Source: Micromonospora_J zhanjiangensis
Lineage (GTDB): Bacteria > Actinomycetota > Actinomycetes > Mycobacteriales > Micromonosporaceae
Length of the DNA stretch: 64,000 nucleotides
Direction of reading: 5' to 3'
Assembly: GCF_042650605.1 (NCBI RefSeq)
Contig: NZ_JBHSBN010000020.1
Span: 65,029-129,028 of the forward strand
The notes below the pieces were generated by a model. The model saw only the letters and a program-made list of their open reading frames with translations, was not told the origin of the DNA and made no database searches. The position numbers were made by a program, and so were the translations under genes. This document shows, in pieces, positions 42,137-50,016 of this stretch (positions are counted from its first letter, which is position 1; every line of letters starts with the position of its first letter).

Positions 42137-42841
42137 TCAGACCGCCGGCGGCGGTGCGGCGCCGGACACCGGCGGCAGCAGCGCGGCGAGCAGGGCGAGG
42201 TCCGCCGCGGTCAGGCTCGCCACCAGATGTACGCCGTCGGCGGCCGGGATCGGCACGTCGTGCGGTACGGCCAGCACCGCCGCACCGGCGGCGAGGGCGC
42301 TGGCCACCCCGGTCGGGGAGTCCTCCACCGCCACGCACCGCCGCACCGGCACGCCCAGCAGCCGGGCCGCCGTCAGGTACGGGGTGGGGTGCGGCTTCGG
42401 GTCGTCGACCTCGTCGCCGCAGACCACCACGTCGAAGCTGTCCCGGCCCAGCGTGTCGAGGGCCACCTCGACCAGCGACCGGGCGGTCGAGGTGACCAGC
42501 GCGGTCGGGATCCCGGCGGTACGGACCGCCCGCAGCAGGGCGAGGGCGCCGGGTCGCCAGGTCAGGCCCGCGGCGAACAACTCGGTGACCCGCTCCTCCA
42601 ACCAGGCCGCACCGAGCGCGGCGTCCCGCCACGGCTGGTCCAGGTCTGCGTGCAGGATGGCCATCGAGTCGGCCATGCTGGAGCCGACCATCGCCCGCCG
42701 CCCCGCGTCGGAGAGGGTGCCGCCGTAGCGGGCGGCCAGTTCGTGCAGGGCGACGTCCCACAGCTTCTCGCTGTCGACGAGGGTCCCGTCCATGTCGAAG
42801 AGCACGGCGGCGGGATGCTGGCCGGTCAGGGTGTCCCCCAC
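42137..42841 (-). CDS. HAD-IA phosphatase (beta-phosphoglucomutase/phosphatase type)
   Basis: A 234-residue HAD enzyme. DMDGTLVDS holds both catalytic Asp residues, VTSTAR is motif II, and KPHPTPYL with VEDSPTGV gives motifs III/IV. The cap between residues 20 and 85 is the helical type 1 cap. It probably dephosphorylates a small sugar phosphate. It starts 1 base after the metallopeptidase stop on the same strand, so the two are probably co-transcribed. Confidence 0.9.
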   Translation of the reverse strand: MGDTLTGQHPAAVLFDMDGTLVDSEKLWDVALHELAARYGGTLSDAGRRAMVGSSMADSMAILHADLDQPWRDAALGAAWLEERVTELFAAGLTWRPGALALLRAVRTAGIPTALVTSTARSLVEVALDTLGRDSFDVVVCGDEVDDPKPHPTPYLTAARLLGVPVRRCVAVEDSPTGVASALAAGAAVLAVPHDVPIPAADGVHLVASLTAADLALLAALLPPVSGAAPPPAV

Positions 42842-42842
42842 G

Positions 42843-43601
42843 TCAGTTGAGATCGCAGCCGGCCAGCGAGCGCTGGTAGCCGGCGAAGAAGAAGTTCGAT
42901 CGTTGCTCGGCGTCGCCGTGCGCGCCCTCGGCGAACCACGGCTGCCCCGGGTCGTCGCCCACCTCGATCAGGCCCCGACGCAGCTCGTCGATGTCGCCGT
43001 CCTGCAGCGTGAGGACCTTCTCCCGGACCGAGTCGCCGATGTACGCGCCGGCCATGCAGTCGGCCTGCAACTCCTGCTGGATGGTGAAGTTGTACCGAAT
43101 GCCCAGCCGGACCTGGATGCCGTGCGCGTACTCGTGTCCGAGGAGGTAGAACAGGAACGCGTCACCGATCTGCCGGAACTCGGCGGCCGCCCAGTTCACG
43201 TCGTACGCGATGAAGTCACCGGCCGGGCAGTAGACGGCGTTGTTCCGGGGGACCCGCTGGTTGCCACAGCTGATCTGGCCTTCGCGGGTGTAGGTGGTGA
43301 CCCGGCGGATCGGCTGGAAGGACCGGCCCCGGCTGCGCAACTGCTCGTCCCAGTACCGTTCGGCGAGCCGGATCGCCCCCTGGGCGTCCTTCTGGAACTC
43401 CTCGGCCGTCATGGTGCCGTCCTCGTCCTCGCCGGGCGGGGTGGCCGTCCCGGACCGGGTGGACGTGCCCGCGCCGTACGGCTGGTTGCCGCCCCCGGCG
43501 CCCCGTCCCCCGACCCCGCAGGCCAGCACCACGACCAGCGCGGCCGCCAGGCCCAGCACGGTCGATCCGCCAGCTGACCGACGACCCGGCAGTCGCGTCA
43601 T
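42843..43601 (-). CDS. Neutral zinc metallopeptidase (YpfJ family), predicted lipoprotein
   Basis: A 252-residue secreted protein. A basic N-terminus and hydrophobic stretch end in a lipobox (VVLAC), so it is probably attached to the outer face of the membrane. The zinc site is HEYAH with downstream ELQADCMAG supplying the third ligand. CGNQRVPRNNAVYCPAGDFIAYD is typical of the YpfJ-type family, whose substrates are largely unknown. ATG 43601 has GGAGG 7 bases upstream. Confidence 0.9.
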   Translation of the reverse strand: MTRLPGRRSAGGSTVLGLAAALVVVLACGVGGRGAGGGNQPYGAGTSTRSGTATPPGEDEDGTMTAEEFQKDAQGAIRLAERYWDEQLRSRGRSFQPIRRVTTYTREGQISCGNQRVPRNNAVYCPAGDFIAYDVNWAAAEFRQIGDAFLFYLLGHEYAHGIQVRLGIRYNFTIQQELQADCMAGAYIGDSVREKVLTLQDGDIDELRRGLIEVGDDPGQPWFAEGAHGDAEQRSNFFFAGYQRSLAGCDLN

Positions 43602-43990
43602 GACGTTCCTCCTCGCGTTCGACGAACCACGTCCACTTACCCGTACGCCCGGACGGCGACTCCCGTTCGATACGCCGTCGACGTGTTCGACACCATCGTC
43701 TCCGTCGCGCGCCACCGGCCACACACCGGCCCACCCTGGGCATACGGCGATCGTCCGACCACACAGCGACCCGTCCGGCCACGAACCGGCCCGTGCGGGG
43801 CAGCGGAGACCGATGCCGGACAGCCGACCCGCCCGCCGGGCTACCCCGGTCGGGCCGGGCCGGCGTGCGAGGGTGGCGACGGGAGGGACGACCACCCGGC
43901 CACGATCGTCGTTGGAGGCGGAATGTCCACCCGAAGAAGTCCGCGCACCGCACTCGCCCACACCGGCAGCTACCGGAATGCGGGCCAGTG
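43602..43990. other. Intergenic region, no gene supported
   Basis: About 390 bases upstream of the metallopeptidase gene. It is slightly less GC-rich than coding DNA and frames are broken or Arg/Pro-rich. It should contain the peptidase promoter, but no clear -10/-35 pair stands out. Confidence 0.5.
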
Positions 43991-44281
43991 CTCCGGCCTT
44001 CAGGCCGGGGGTGAAGGCCCGCGCTGGGAGGGCCGCCAAGGCCCGAGCAGGCCGTTGACCGTGGTACGGTCGGAACGGATCCGGGCGATAACCAAGCCCG
44101 GGTCCAAGCACGAAACGTCGCCGCAGGGCTTGCGGAGACGGAAAACGCCTGTGGAGCGCGGGTAAGACCGAGACCCGTCCCGGCACCGCGCGGTGAAGCA
44201 GGAACCCGCCCGGACCCTGCGCGTTCCACGCGCAGCGTGGAGGGAATCCCCGCCATTCATGGCGGTGGAGGAAGTCAATGA
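43991..44281 (+). mobile_element. Relic of an IS605/IS1341-type element: tnpB 3' end, right-end hairpins and possible omega-RNA
   Basis: The plus frame ending at the TGA 44279-44281 reads ...ARNVAAGLAETENACGARVRP, which resembles the C-terminal tail that follows the zinc ribbon in actinobacterial TnpB proteins. The rest of tnpB is missing. Hairpins: CCGGCC-TTCA-GGCCGG (43993-44008), CTGCGCG-TTCCA-CGCGCAG (44217-44235) and CCGCCA-TTCA-TGGCGG (44250-44265), the last followed by GGAGGAAGTCAA. This is the usual right-end design of the family, where the region overlapping the tnpB 3' end encodes the omega-RNA. The left hairpin with the same TTCA loop could be the left end, making a 290-base non-autonomous element. 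No terminal cleavage motif could be verified. Confidence 0.7.
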
Positions 44282-44336
44282 GCCGGCGGTCGACCGGGCA
44301 CGGGCCGCGGCCCCCGGCGACGGGGTGGCGTCGCCC

Positions 44337-44750
44337 TCAGGCCGGTGCCGGCAGGGTGGCGGCAGCCGACCGGTCCACCTGACCGGTGACCTCGACGTCG
44401 TCGTACCGGCCGCCCGGCGCGGCGGTGTCGGGTTCGATCGGCGCACATCCGGTTCCGCCGCCCCCGGGGGTGGCTTCCGGTCCGGTGGCGGCCGGCTCCG
44501 CGAACACGCCCGGAAACGCCGTCCCGGTGCCGGCCGGCTCGCCGCCGTCCGGCACCGGCGTGCCGGACAGGGCCGCGACCATCCGGTCCACGTCGTCGGC
44601 GACCAGCCGGAACGATGCCCGGCAGACCGGCCCGAGCCACAGTGACAGCACGACGATGCCCTGATCCTCGTGATGGCTGATCCGCATCGTCCGGTCGCCA
44701 CCACGGACGTCCTCGAATTCGTCGCCCCGGGCGACCCGTGTCTCCCCCAC
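44337..44750 (-). CDS. Conserved hypothetical protein
   Basis: A 137-residue protein. The N-terminal 65 residues are structured (RGDEFEDVRGGDR, then ISHHEDQGIVVLSLW and FRLVADDVDRMVAAL). The rest is a Gly/Pro/Ala-rich tail. GTG 44750 begins the conserved-looking part; an ATG after GGDRT is a shorter alternative. I recall similar short proteins in Micromonosporaceae but have no function to offer. Divergent from the P-loop gene at 44805. Confidence 0.65.
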   Translation of the reverse strand: MGETRVARGDEFEDVRGGDRTMRISHHEDQGIVVLSLWLGPVCRASFRLVADDVDRMVAALSGTPVPDGGEPAGTGTAFPGVFAEPAATGPEATPGGGGTGCAPIEPDTAAPGGRYDDVEVTGQVDRSAAATLPAPA

Positions 44751-44804
44751 GTCCCCCAGAATGACCGAAGGCGCGGGCCGGGAAAAGATGGGCGAGACTC
44801 AACT

Positions 44805-45278
44805 ATGACGAAGGTTCTGGTCACCGGCATGTCGGGCACCGGCAAGTCGTCCGTGCTGCGCGTTCTCGCGACCCGTGGACACCGCACCGTCGACACCGAC
44901 ACGGACCGGTGGAGCCGCTGGGTGACGCTGCCGGACGGTTCCGCGGACTGGATCTGGCGCGAGCGGGCGATCGGGGACCTGCTCGCCGGCCATCGCACCG
45001 GGAACCTGTTCGTGGCCGGCTGCAAGAGCAACCAGGGTGGATTCTATCCGCTGTTCGATCAGGTGGTGCTGCTCAGCGCACCGGCCGAGGTCCTGCTGCG
45101 GCGGGTCGCCGCCCGGACGGACAACCCGTACGGCAAGCGGCCCGAGGAGCGCGCCGCGATTCTGCGGTACGTGGCCACCGTCGAGCCCCTGTTACGGGCC
45201 ACCGCCACCGTCGAGATCGACACCTCGGCGCCGCTCGGGGAGGTGGTCGCCCGGTTGGAGACGCTCGCCGGAGGCTGA
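44805..45278 (+). CDS. P-loop NTPase, small-molecule kinase-like
   Basis: A 157-residue protein with Walker A GMSGTGKSS (residues 8-16), DTDTDRW near 33 as a second acidic site, and VVLLSAPAEVLLRRVAARTDNPYG, the lid-like region of nucleoside/shikimate-type kinases. It probably phosphorylates a small substrate with ATP, which is not identified. ATG 44805 begins at the beta strand before the P-loop. The ribosome-binding site is poor. Confidence 0.78.
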   Translation: MTKVLVTGMSGTGKSSVLRVLATRGHRTVDTDTDRWSRWVTLPDGSADWIWRERAIGDLLAGHRTGNLFVAGCKSNQGGFYPLFDQVVLLSAPAEVLLRRVAARTDNPYGKRPEERAAILRYVATVEPLLRATATVEIDTSAPLGEVVARLETLAGG

Positions 45279-45312
45279 CCCGTACCGGGTGGTTCGGGGC
45301 GCCGCGCCGCCG

Positions 45313-45581
45313 TCAGCCCGCCGAGCGGTCGGCCCAGTCGAGGACCCGCAGGGCGCGCAAAGTGTTCCACCGGCTGGGCCGGTCAGGTGGCCGGGGAAGT
45401 AGGCTCCGCCGGCCCACTGGCCGTCCTCGCCCCGCAGGGCCAGCAGCCGGGCGCCCCGCCCGTCGGTCGCCACCCGGGTCCGTTCCGCCGCCACCGTCTC
45501 GACCGGCGCGCCGGTCAGGTCTCGCAACGCCTGCCACCGGATCGACGGGTCTGAGTCGAGGAGCCAGTCCAGAACGGCCAT
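45313..45581 (-). pseudogene. Internally deleted squalene-cyclase/prenyltransferase-like gene
   Basis: From ATG 45581 the frame reads MAVLDWLLDSDPSIRWQALR... to DGQWAGGAYFPGH, an N-terminus I associate with a family of about 300 residues annotated as squalene cyclase-like. A second frame ends at the TGA 45313-45315 with PSRWNTLRALRVLDWADRS, which looks like the C-terminus of the same family. The two lie only about 20 codons apart and out of frame, so about two thirds of the gene appears deleted near 45385-45400. TAGGCT lies 8 nt upstream of the ATG, so it may still be transcribed. Confidence 0.6.
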
Positions 45582-45634
45582 GGTCGGACAGCCTAGTGCG
45601 GTGGGCCGGGGTGGAAATCATCCCACGTCCTGAA

Positions 45635-45654
45635 ACCTACTTGTCCGATAGGGT
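45635..45654 (+). promoter_or_regulatory. Promoter of the sulfur operon with -10 TAGGGT
   Basis: TAGGGT (45649-45654) predicts a transcript start near 45661. ACCTA (45635-45639) and TAGGGT form an imperfect dyad spanning the promoter, a possible repressor site for a sulfur-responsive regulator. Confidence 0.45.
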
Positions 45655-45676
45655 AACGAGAGTTCATGCTGATGGC

Positions 45677-45772
45677 ATGTCGATGCAAAGCGCCCCGCTT
45701 GACGCCACCGCCGTCGCGGTGTCGCGGGGCTGCTGCCGCGGCTGGACCGCCGCGCGCGGCCGCTGCCGCTGA
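45677..45772 (+). CDS. Cys-rich leader peptide, candidate cysteine-responsive attenuator
   Basis: A 31-codon ORF (ATG 45677, TGA 45770-45772) with tandem Cys codons at 19-20 (SRGCCRG) and a third Cys at position 30, next to the end. It lies 15 bases after the predicted transcript start and 193 bases before the first gene of an organosulfur operon. Polycysteine leader ORFs that attenuate sulfur operons are known in mycobacteria, and short leader peptides are annotated before sulfur genes in streptomycetes. A second overlapping frame from ATG 45666 also contains Cys codons but is longer and Ala/Pro-rich. The attenuator structure itself was not resolved. Confidence 0.55.
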   Translation: MSMQSAPLDATAVAVSRGCCRGWTAARGRCR

Positions 45773-45965
45773 CCGGAGGCCCTTCCTTCCACCCGTCGGG
45801 CGTCACCCCCTGCGGCCGGCCGCCGGCTGACCCTGACGCGATCTTTCCCACCGCCGCGACTCCTTCGGCGTACCCGGTGCGGGGTGCGCCGGGCAGCGAA
45901 CCTCCGCTGCCGGCGTCGGCGCCGGTGTCCGCGCATCCGCCATCCCCGCCAGGAGGCACGCCGCC

Positions 45966-46538
45966 ATGTCCGTCACCATCGAACCGGCGACCACCCCCAT
46001 CGAACCGGCGACCACCAGCTTCGACCCCACGACCACAGTGGATCCCGACCGGTTTCGTGGTCTGCTCCGGCACCAGGCCGCGGCGGTCGCCGTGGTCACC
46101 GCCGCCGGTGACCCACCGGTCGGTTTCACCGCCACCTCGTTCACCTCCGTCTCGCTGCACCCACCGCTGGTCTCGTTCTGCGTCGCGCAGACCGCGTCGA
46201 GCTGGCCGGGCATCGCCCGGGCCGAACACATCGCGGTGCACCTGCTGGACCGCGACCAGGACGAGGTGGCCCGGATCTTCGCCACCAGCGGCATCGACCG
46301 GTTCGCCAGCGGCGCCGGCTGGAGCGCCGGCCCGCACGGCGTACCCGTCCTGCACGACGTGCTGGCCTGGCTGGTGTGCCGGGTCGCCGACCGGATCACC
46401 GCCGGTGACCACGACATCGTCCTGGCCGAACCGGTGGCCGCCGGTCACAGCACGGGCGGGCAACCGCTGCTCTACCACCAGGGACGCTACGCGGTGCTGC
46501 GCGACGACGCCGCGCCCCGGCACCCGGGCCAGCCGTGA
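45966..46538 (+). CDS. Flavin reductase (FMN-binding split barrel)
   Basis: A 190-residue protein of the flavin reductase-like domain family. FRGLLRHQAAAVAVVTA, VGFTATSFTSVSLHPPLVSFCV and the C-terminal LLYHQGRYAVL are typical. It makes reduced FMN for the monooxygenases downstream. The first 25 residues are a Thr/Pro-rich extension with a repeated IEPATT segment. ATG 45966 has AGGAGG 9 bases upstream. First structural gene of the sulfur operon. Confidence 0.92.
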   Translation: MSVTIEPATTPIEPATTSFDPTTTVDPDRFRGLLRHQAAAVAVVTAAGDPPVGFTATSFTSVSLHPPLVSFCVAQTASSWPGIARAEHIAVHLLDRDQDEVARIFATSGIDRFASGAGWSAGPHGVPVLHDVLAWLVCRVADRITAGDHDIVLAEPVAAGHSTGGQPLLYHQGRYAVLRDDAAPRHPGQP

Positions 46539-46585
46539 CCGCCCGACCGCACCCCACCCTCGTACGCCCGACCAGGAGGCACCCG

Positions 46586-47425
46586 TTGAGCACGACCGCA
46601 CCGACCGTCGTGGACCCGTTCGTCGCGGACTGGCGCGGCTGGCACCGGCGACACGAGCAGGCCCGGGCCGCCCCGGACGGCTTCCTCGCCGTCACCGGGT
46701 TGTACTGGCTCACCGAGCGACCCCAACGAATTCCCGACGTCCCGGGACGGTGGCACACCGGGCCGGACGGCGTCGTCGTCGACCTCGCCGACGGCGAGGA
46801 ACTGACGACCGACGGCCGCCCGGTCACCGGCCGGTACGTGGTGGGCCGGATCGCCGAACGGGCCAGCGTCCTGGTCAACGACTCCGCTGGGGTGGTGGAG
46901 ATCGGCCGCCGGGGCGGACGGGACATCGTCCGACCCCGGCGTGCCGACCACCCGCTCCGGACCGGCTATCGCGGCACCCCGGCCTACCCGCCGTCACCGG
47001 CCTGGGTCGTCGAGGGACGGTACGTGCCGTTCGACGAGCCCCGACCGACCACCGTCGGCGCGGCGGTGGACGGGCTCCGGCACGTCTACCACGCCGCCGG
47101 CCGGATTGAGTTCGAGATCGACGGGCTGCCGTTGAGCCTCACCGGGTTCGACGGGCCGTCCCCGGGCAGCCTGACGGTGCTGTTCACCGACGCCACCTCC
47201 GGCGTGACCACCTACGCCGCCAACCGGTCGGTCGCCGTACCGGCGCCGGACGAGCGGGGCCGGGTCAGGCTCGACTTCAACCGGGCCACCAACCTGCCCT
47301 GCGCGTACACCGACTTCGCTACCTGCCCGCTGCCGCCGGCCGAGAACCGGCTCCCGATCGCCGTCGAGGCCGGCGAGCAGACGCCGCACGAGCGGCGGAC
47401 GACACCGGAGGTGGGCCGCCGATGA
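46586..47425 (+). CDS. DUF1684-family protein in the sulfur operon
   Basis: A 279-residue protein. DGFLAVTGLYWL, the central YRGTPAYPPSPAWVVEGRYVPF and the C-terminal LDFNRATNLPCAYTDFATCP are DUF1684 hallmarks; the family has no assigned reaction. TTG 46586 is chosen because AGGAGG (46574-46579) lies 6 bases upstream. The GTG at 46535, overlapping the flavin reductase stop, would add 17 unstructured residues. Its stop overlaps the binding-protein ATG (ATGA), which ties it to import or use of the sulfur source. Confidence 0.82.
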   Translation: MSTTAPTVVDPFVADWRGWHRRHEQARAAPDGFLAVTGLYWLTERPQRIPDVPGRWHTGPDGVVVDLADGEELTTDGRPVTGRYVVGRIAERASVLVNDSAGVVEIGRRGGRDIVRPRRADHPLRTGYRGTPAYPPSPAWVVEGRYVPFDEPRPTTVGAAVDGLRHVYHAAGRIEFEIDGLPLSLTGFDGPSPGSLTVLFTDATSGVTTYAANRSVAVPAPDERGRVRLDFNRATNLPCAYTDFATCPLPPAENRLPIAVEAGEQTPHERRTTPEVGRR

Positions 47426-49077
47426 TCCGCATCGCCGCGCGCCGCCGTACCATCGTGCCGGTCGGCGCCCTCGTCGCCGGCCTGCTCGTCGCCGTGGCCG
47501 GCTGCTCCACCGGGGGCGGTCCGGCCGCCGGCGCGGCCGGGCGGCCGCGCTCCGGCGGCACCGTCACCTGGGCCGTGGAGACCGAGCCCATCACCCTCAA
47601 CCCGCACCAGTACGCCCAGGCCAAGACCCGCCTGCTGGTCTGGAACACGTTCGAGTCGCTGCTCAGCTACGACAAGGACGGCAGGCTGGTGCCGTGGCTG
47701 GCCACCGGCTGGCAGACCGCGCCGGACGGGCGGACCTACACGGTGGCCCTGCGCGACGGGGTCACCTTCTCCGACGGCACCCCGTTCGACGCGACGGCCG
47801 TCAAGGCCAACGTCGACAAACTCCGCGAGCCCGGGTACGCCCCGGCCGTCGCCGCCGTCCAACTGCGCAATCTGAAGTCCGTCGAGGTGGTCGACCCGCA
47901 CACGGTACGGCTCACCCTCACCGCCCCGGACGTGCTCGTCCTGGACTTCCTCGCGTCCCCGCAGGGCGCCCAGGTCTCCCCGAAGTCGCTGCGCGAGGCG
48001 AAGAACCTCAAGGCCGGCGGGACCGATCTGGCCGGCACCGGCCCGTTCGTGCTGGACCGCTACGTCCCCGGCCAGGAACTGCACTACACGCGCAACCCCG
48101 GCTACGACTGGGCACCGCCCACCGCCGGCCACACCGGACCGGCGTACCTGGACGGGATCACCTACCGCTTCCTCAAGGAGTCGGCGGTCCGGGTCGGGGC
48201 GCTCACCTCCGGTCAGGTGCAACTGGTCGAGGGCGTACCGGCCACCGACCAGCCGCTGGTCAGCGCCAACCGGAACCTGCGGCTGACTCGCGCGCTGAAC
48301 TCCGGCTCGGCCTACTCGTACTACTTCAACACCTCGCACGCGCCCTTCGACGACCTGCGGGTCCGGCGGGCGTTCCGGGAGGCCGTCGACGTGGACACCG
48401 TGCTACGGGCGGTCTACCGGGACACCGCCACCCGGGCGTGGAGCGTGGTCAGCCCGTCCAGCCCGCTGTACGACAAACGGCTGCGGGGCAGCTACGGCGG
48501 CGACGCCGCCAAGGCCAACGCCCTGCTCGACGAGGCCGGCTGGCGGCAGCGCGACACCGACGGCTACCGGGTGAAGGACGGCCGGCGGCTCACCGTCCGG
48601 CTGGTGCAGTCCGCCCCGTACGTGCGGGACCGCCGCGACGTGCTCGCCCAGGCCGTGCAGGCCGCGGTGAAGCAGAGCGCCGGCATCGACCTGAAGGTCT
48701 CCCTGGTCGACCAGGGCACCGCCCAGCGGGCGCTGGACACCAACCAGTACGAGGTGTTCGACAACTCCCGCGCCGACACCGACGCCGGGGCCGCGCTGAA
48801 CCTGTTGCTGCACACCAGGGGCGCGATCAACCGGACCAAGGTCGACGACCCGCGGGTCGACCGGCTTCTCGACGACGGTCAGGCCACCGCCGACCCGGCG
48901 AAGCGGGCCGCGGTCTACGCCGAGTTGCAACAGCGGGTCGTCGGCGAGCAGGCGCTGCTGCTGCCGCTCTACGCCCCGGCCGACCAGATCGCCGCCAGCG
49001 TCACCGTCGGTGGGGTCCGCTTCGAACCCACGGCCGGCGTGCCCGCGAGCGCGTACGACCTGTGGATCGGGAACTGA
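47422..49077 (+). CDS. ABC transporter substrate-binding lipoprotein (SBP_bac_5, peptide/nickel type)
   Basis: A 551-residue lipoprotein. The signal sequence ends in VAGC with Cys28 as lipidation site. SGGTVTWAVETEPITLNPHQ, FESLLSYDKDGRLVPWLA and GVTFSDGTPFDA are classic for the family-5 binding proteins, which deliver oligopeptides, nickel or small organic compounds to the permeases. Here the monooxygenases downstream suggest an organosulfur ligand (inference). Confidence 0.94.
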   Translation: MIRIAARRRTIVPVGALVAGLLVAVAGCSTGGGPAAGAAGRPRSGGTVTWAVETEPITLNPHQYAQAKTRLLVWNTFESLLSYDKDGRLVPWLATGWQTAPDGRTYTVALRDGVTFSDGTPFDATAVKANVDKLREPGYAPAVAAVQLRNLKSVEVVDPHTVRLTLTAPDVLVLDFLASPQGAQVSPKSLREAKNLKAGGTDLAGTGPFVLDRYVPGQELHYTRNPGYDWAPPTAGHTGPAYLDGITYRFLKESAVRVGALTSGQVQLVEGVPATDQPLVSANRNLRLTRALNSGSAYSYYFNTSHAPFDDLRVRRAFREAVDVDTVLRAVYRDTATRAWSVVSPSSPLYDKRLRGSYGGDAAKANALLDEAGWRQRDTDGYRVKDGRRLTVRLVQSAPYVRDRRDVLAQAVQAAVKQSAGIDLKVSLVDQGTAQRALDTNQYEVFDNSRADTDAGAALNLLLHTRGAINRTKVDDPRVDRLLDDGQATADPAKRAAVYAELQQRVVGEQALLLPLYAPADQIAASVTVGGVRFEPTAGVPASAYDLWIGN

Positions 49078-49078
49078 C

Positions 49079-50014
49079 GTGGCCCGCTCCCGCGTGCGCG
49101 CCGTGACCCGCCGGGTCGGCACCGGTCTGGTGGTGCTCTGGGCCGCCGCCACGGCCGCCTACCTGGCGTTGCTCGCCGCGCCCGGCGACACGGTGGACGC
49201 CATCGTCGGCGACGGCGCGGACACCCCACAAATCAGGGCCGAGATCATCGCCGAGTGGGGGCTGGACCGGCCCGCCGTCGTGCAGTACCTCGACTACCTG
49301 CGCCGGCTGGCCGGCGGTGACCTGGGCCGGTCGTACCTGCTGCACCGGCCGGTCGCGGAGGTGATCGGCGAGCAACTCGCCCCGACGGTGACCCTGGCCG
49401 TCGCGGCGGCCGGGCTCGGCGTGCTGCTGGCCCTCGTCGTCGCCGTCGCCACCGCCGGGCCGCGCCGGCGGTGGTTGCACCGGGCCAGTTCGGGGGTGGA
49501 ACTGCTGCTGGTGTCCACGCCGGGTTTCCTCATCGGCATCGTGCTGCTGACCGTGTTCTCGTTCCGGCTCGGCTGGTTCCCGGTCGCCGGTGACCAGGGC
49601 CCGGCCGCCCTGGTGCTGCCGGCGGTCACGCTCGCCCTGCCGGTCGCCGGGCTCCTCGCGCAGGTGTTACGCGACGGTCTGGACAAGGCGCTGGACGAAC
49701 CGTTCGTGCTCACCGCCCGGGCCCGGGGCGTCCGGGAGCGGGTGGTGCTGGTCCGGCACGCGCTGCGGCACGCCCTGCTGCCGGCGGTCACCCTGGCCGG
49801 CTGGCTCTTCGGGGCGCTGCTCGGTGGCGCCGTCATCGTCGAGCAGGTGTTCGGCCGGCCCGGCCTCGGGCAGGTCACCCTGGCCGCGGTGACCAGCAAG
49901 GACATGCCGGTGGTGCTGGCCGTGGTGACGCTGTCCGCCGCCGTGTACGTGGTGGTCAACACCGCCGCCGACCTGGCCTACCTGCTCGTCGACCCGCGGT
50001 TGCGAAGGAGCTGA
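49079..50014 (+). CDS. ABC transporter permease (DppB/OppB type)
   Basis: A 311-residue integral membrane protein with six helices. The cytoplasmic EAA-like loop is TARARGVRERVVLVRHALRH followed by ALLPAVT. GTG 49079 is one base after the binding-protein stop. It forms the membrane channel with the next permease. Confidence 0.93.
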   Translation: MARSRVRAVTRRVGTGLVVLWAAATAAYLALLAAPGDTVDAIVGDGADTPQIRAEIIAEWGLDRPAVVQYLDYLRRLAGGDLGRSYLLHRPVAEVIGEQLAPTVTLAVAAAGLGVLLALVVAVATAGPRRRWLHRASSGVELLLVSTPGFLIGIVLLTVFSFRLGWFPVAGDQGPAALVLPAVTLALPVAGLLAQVLRDGLDKALDEPFVLTARARGVRERVVLVRHALRHALLPAVTLAGWLFGALLGGAVIVEQVFGRPGLGQVTLAAVTSKDMPVVLAVVTLSAAVYVVVNTAADLAYLLVDPRLRRS

Positions 50015-50016
50015 CG

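Noticed and set aside
44193..44645. Plus-strand ORF starting inside the IS relic
   Set aside because: Its beginning is the element's right end in a frame other than TnpB, and the rest is antisense to the gene at 44337-44750.
44000..45031. Long minus-strand frame across the TnpB relic and the P-loop gene
   Set aside because: Spans divergent features and has no domain; the plus-strand P-loop and minus-strand hypothetical gene in another frame explain the region better.
45666..45830. Alternative leader frame from ATG 45666 with several Cys codons
   Set aside because: Longer, Ala/Pro-rich and without tandem Cys codons; kept only as an alternative to the 31-codon leader.
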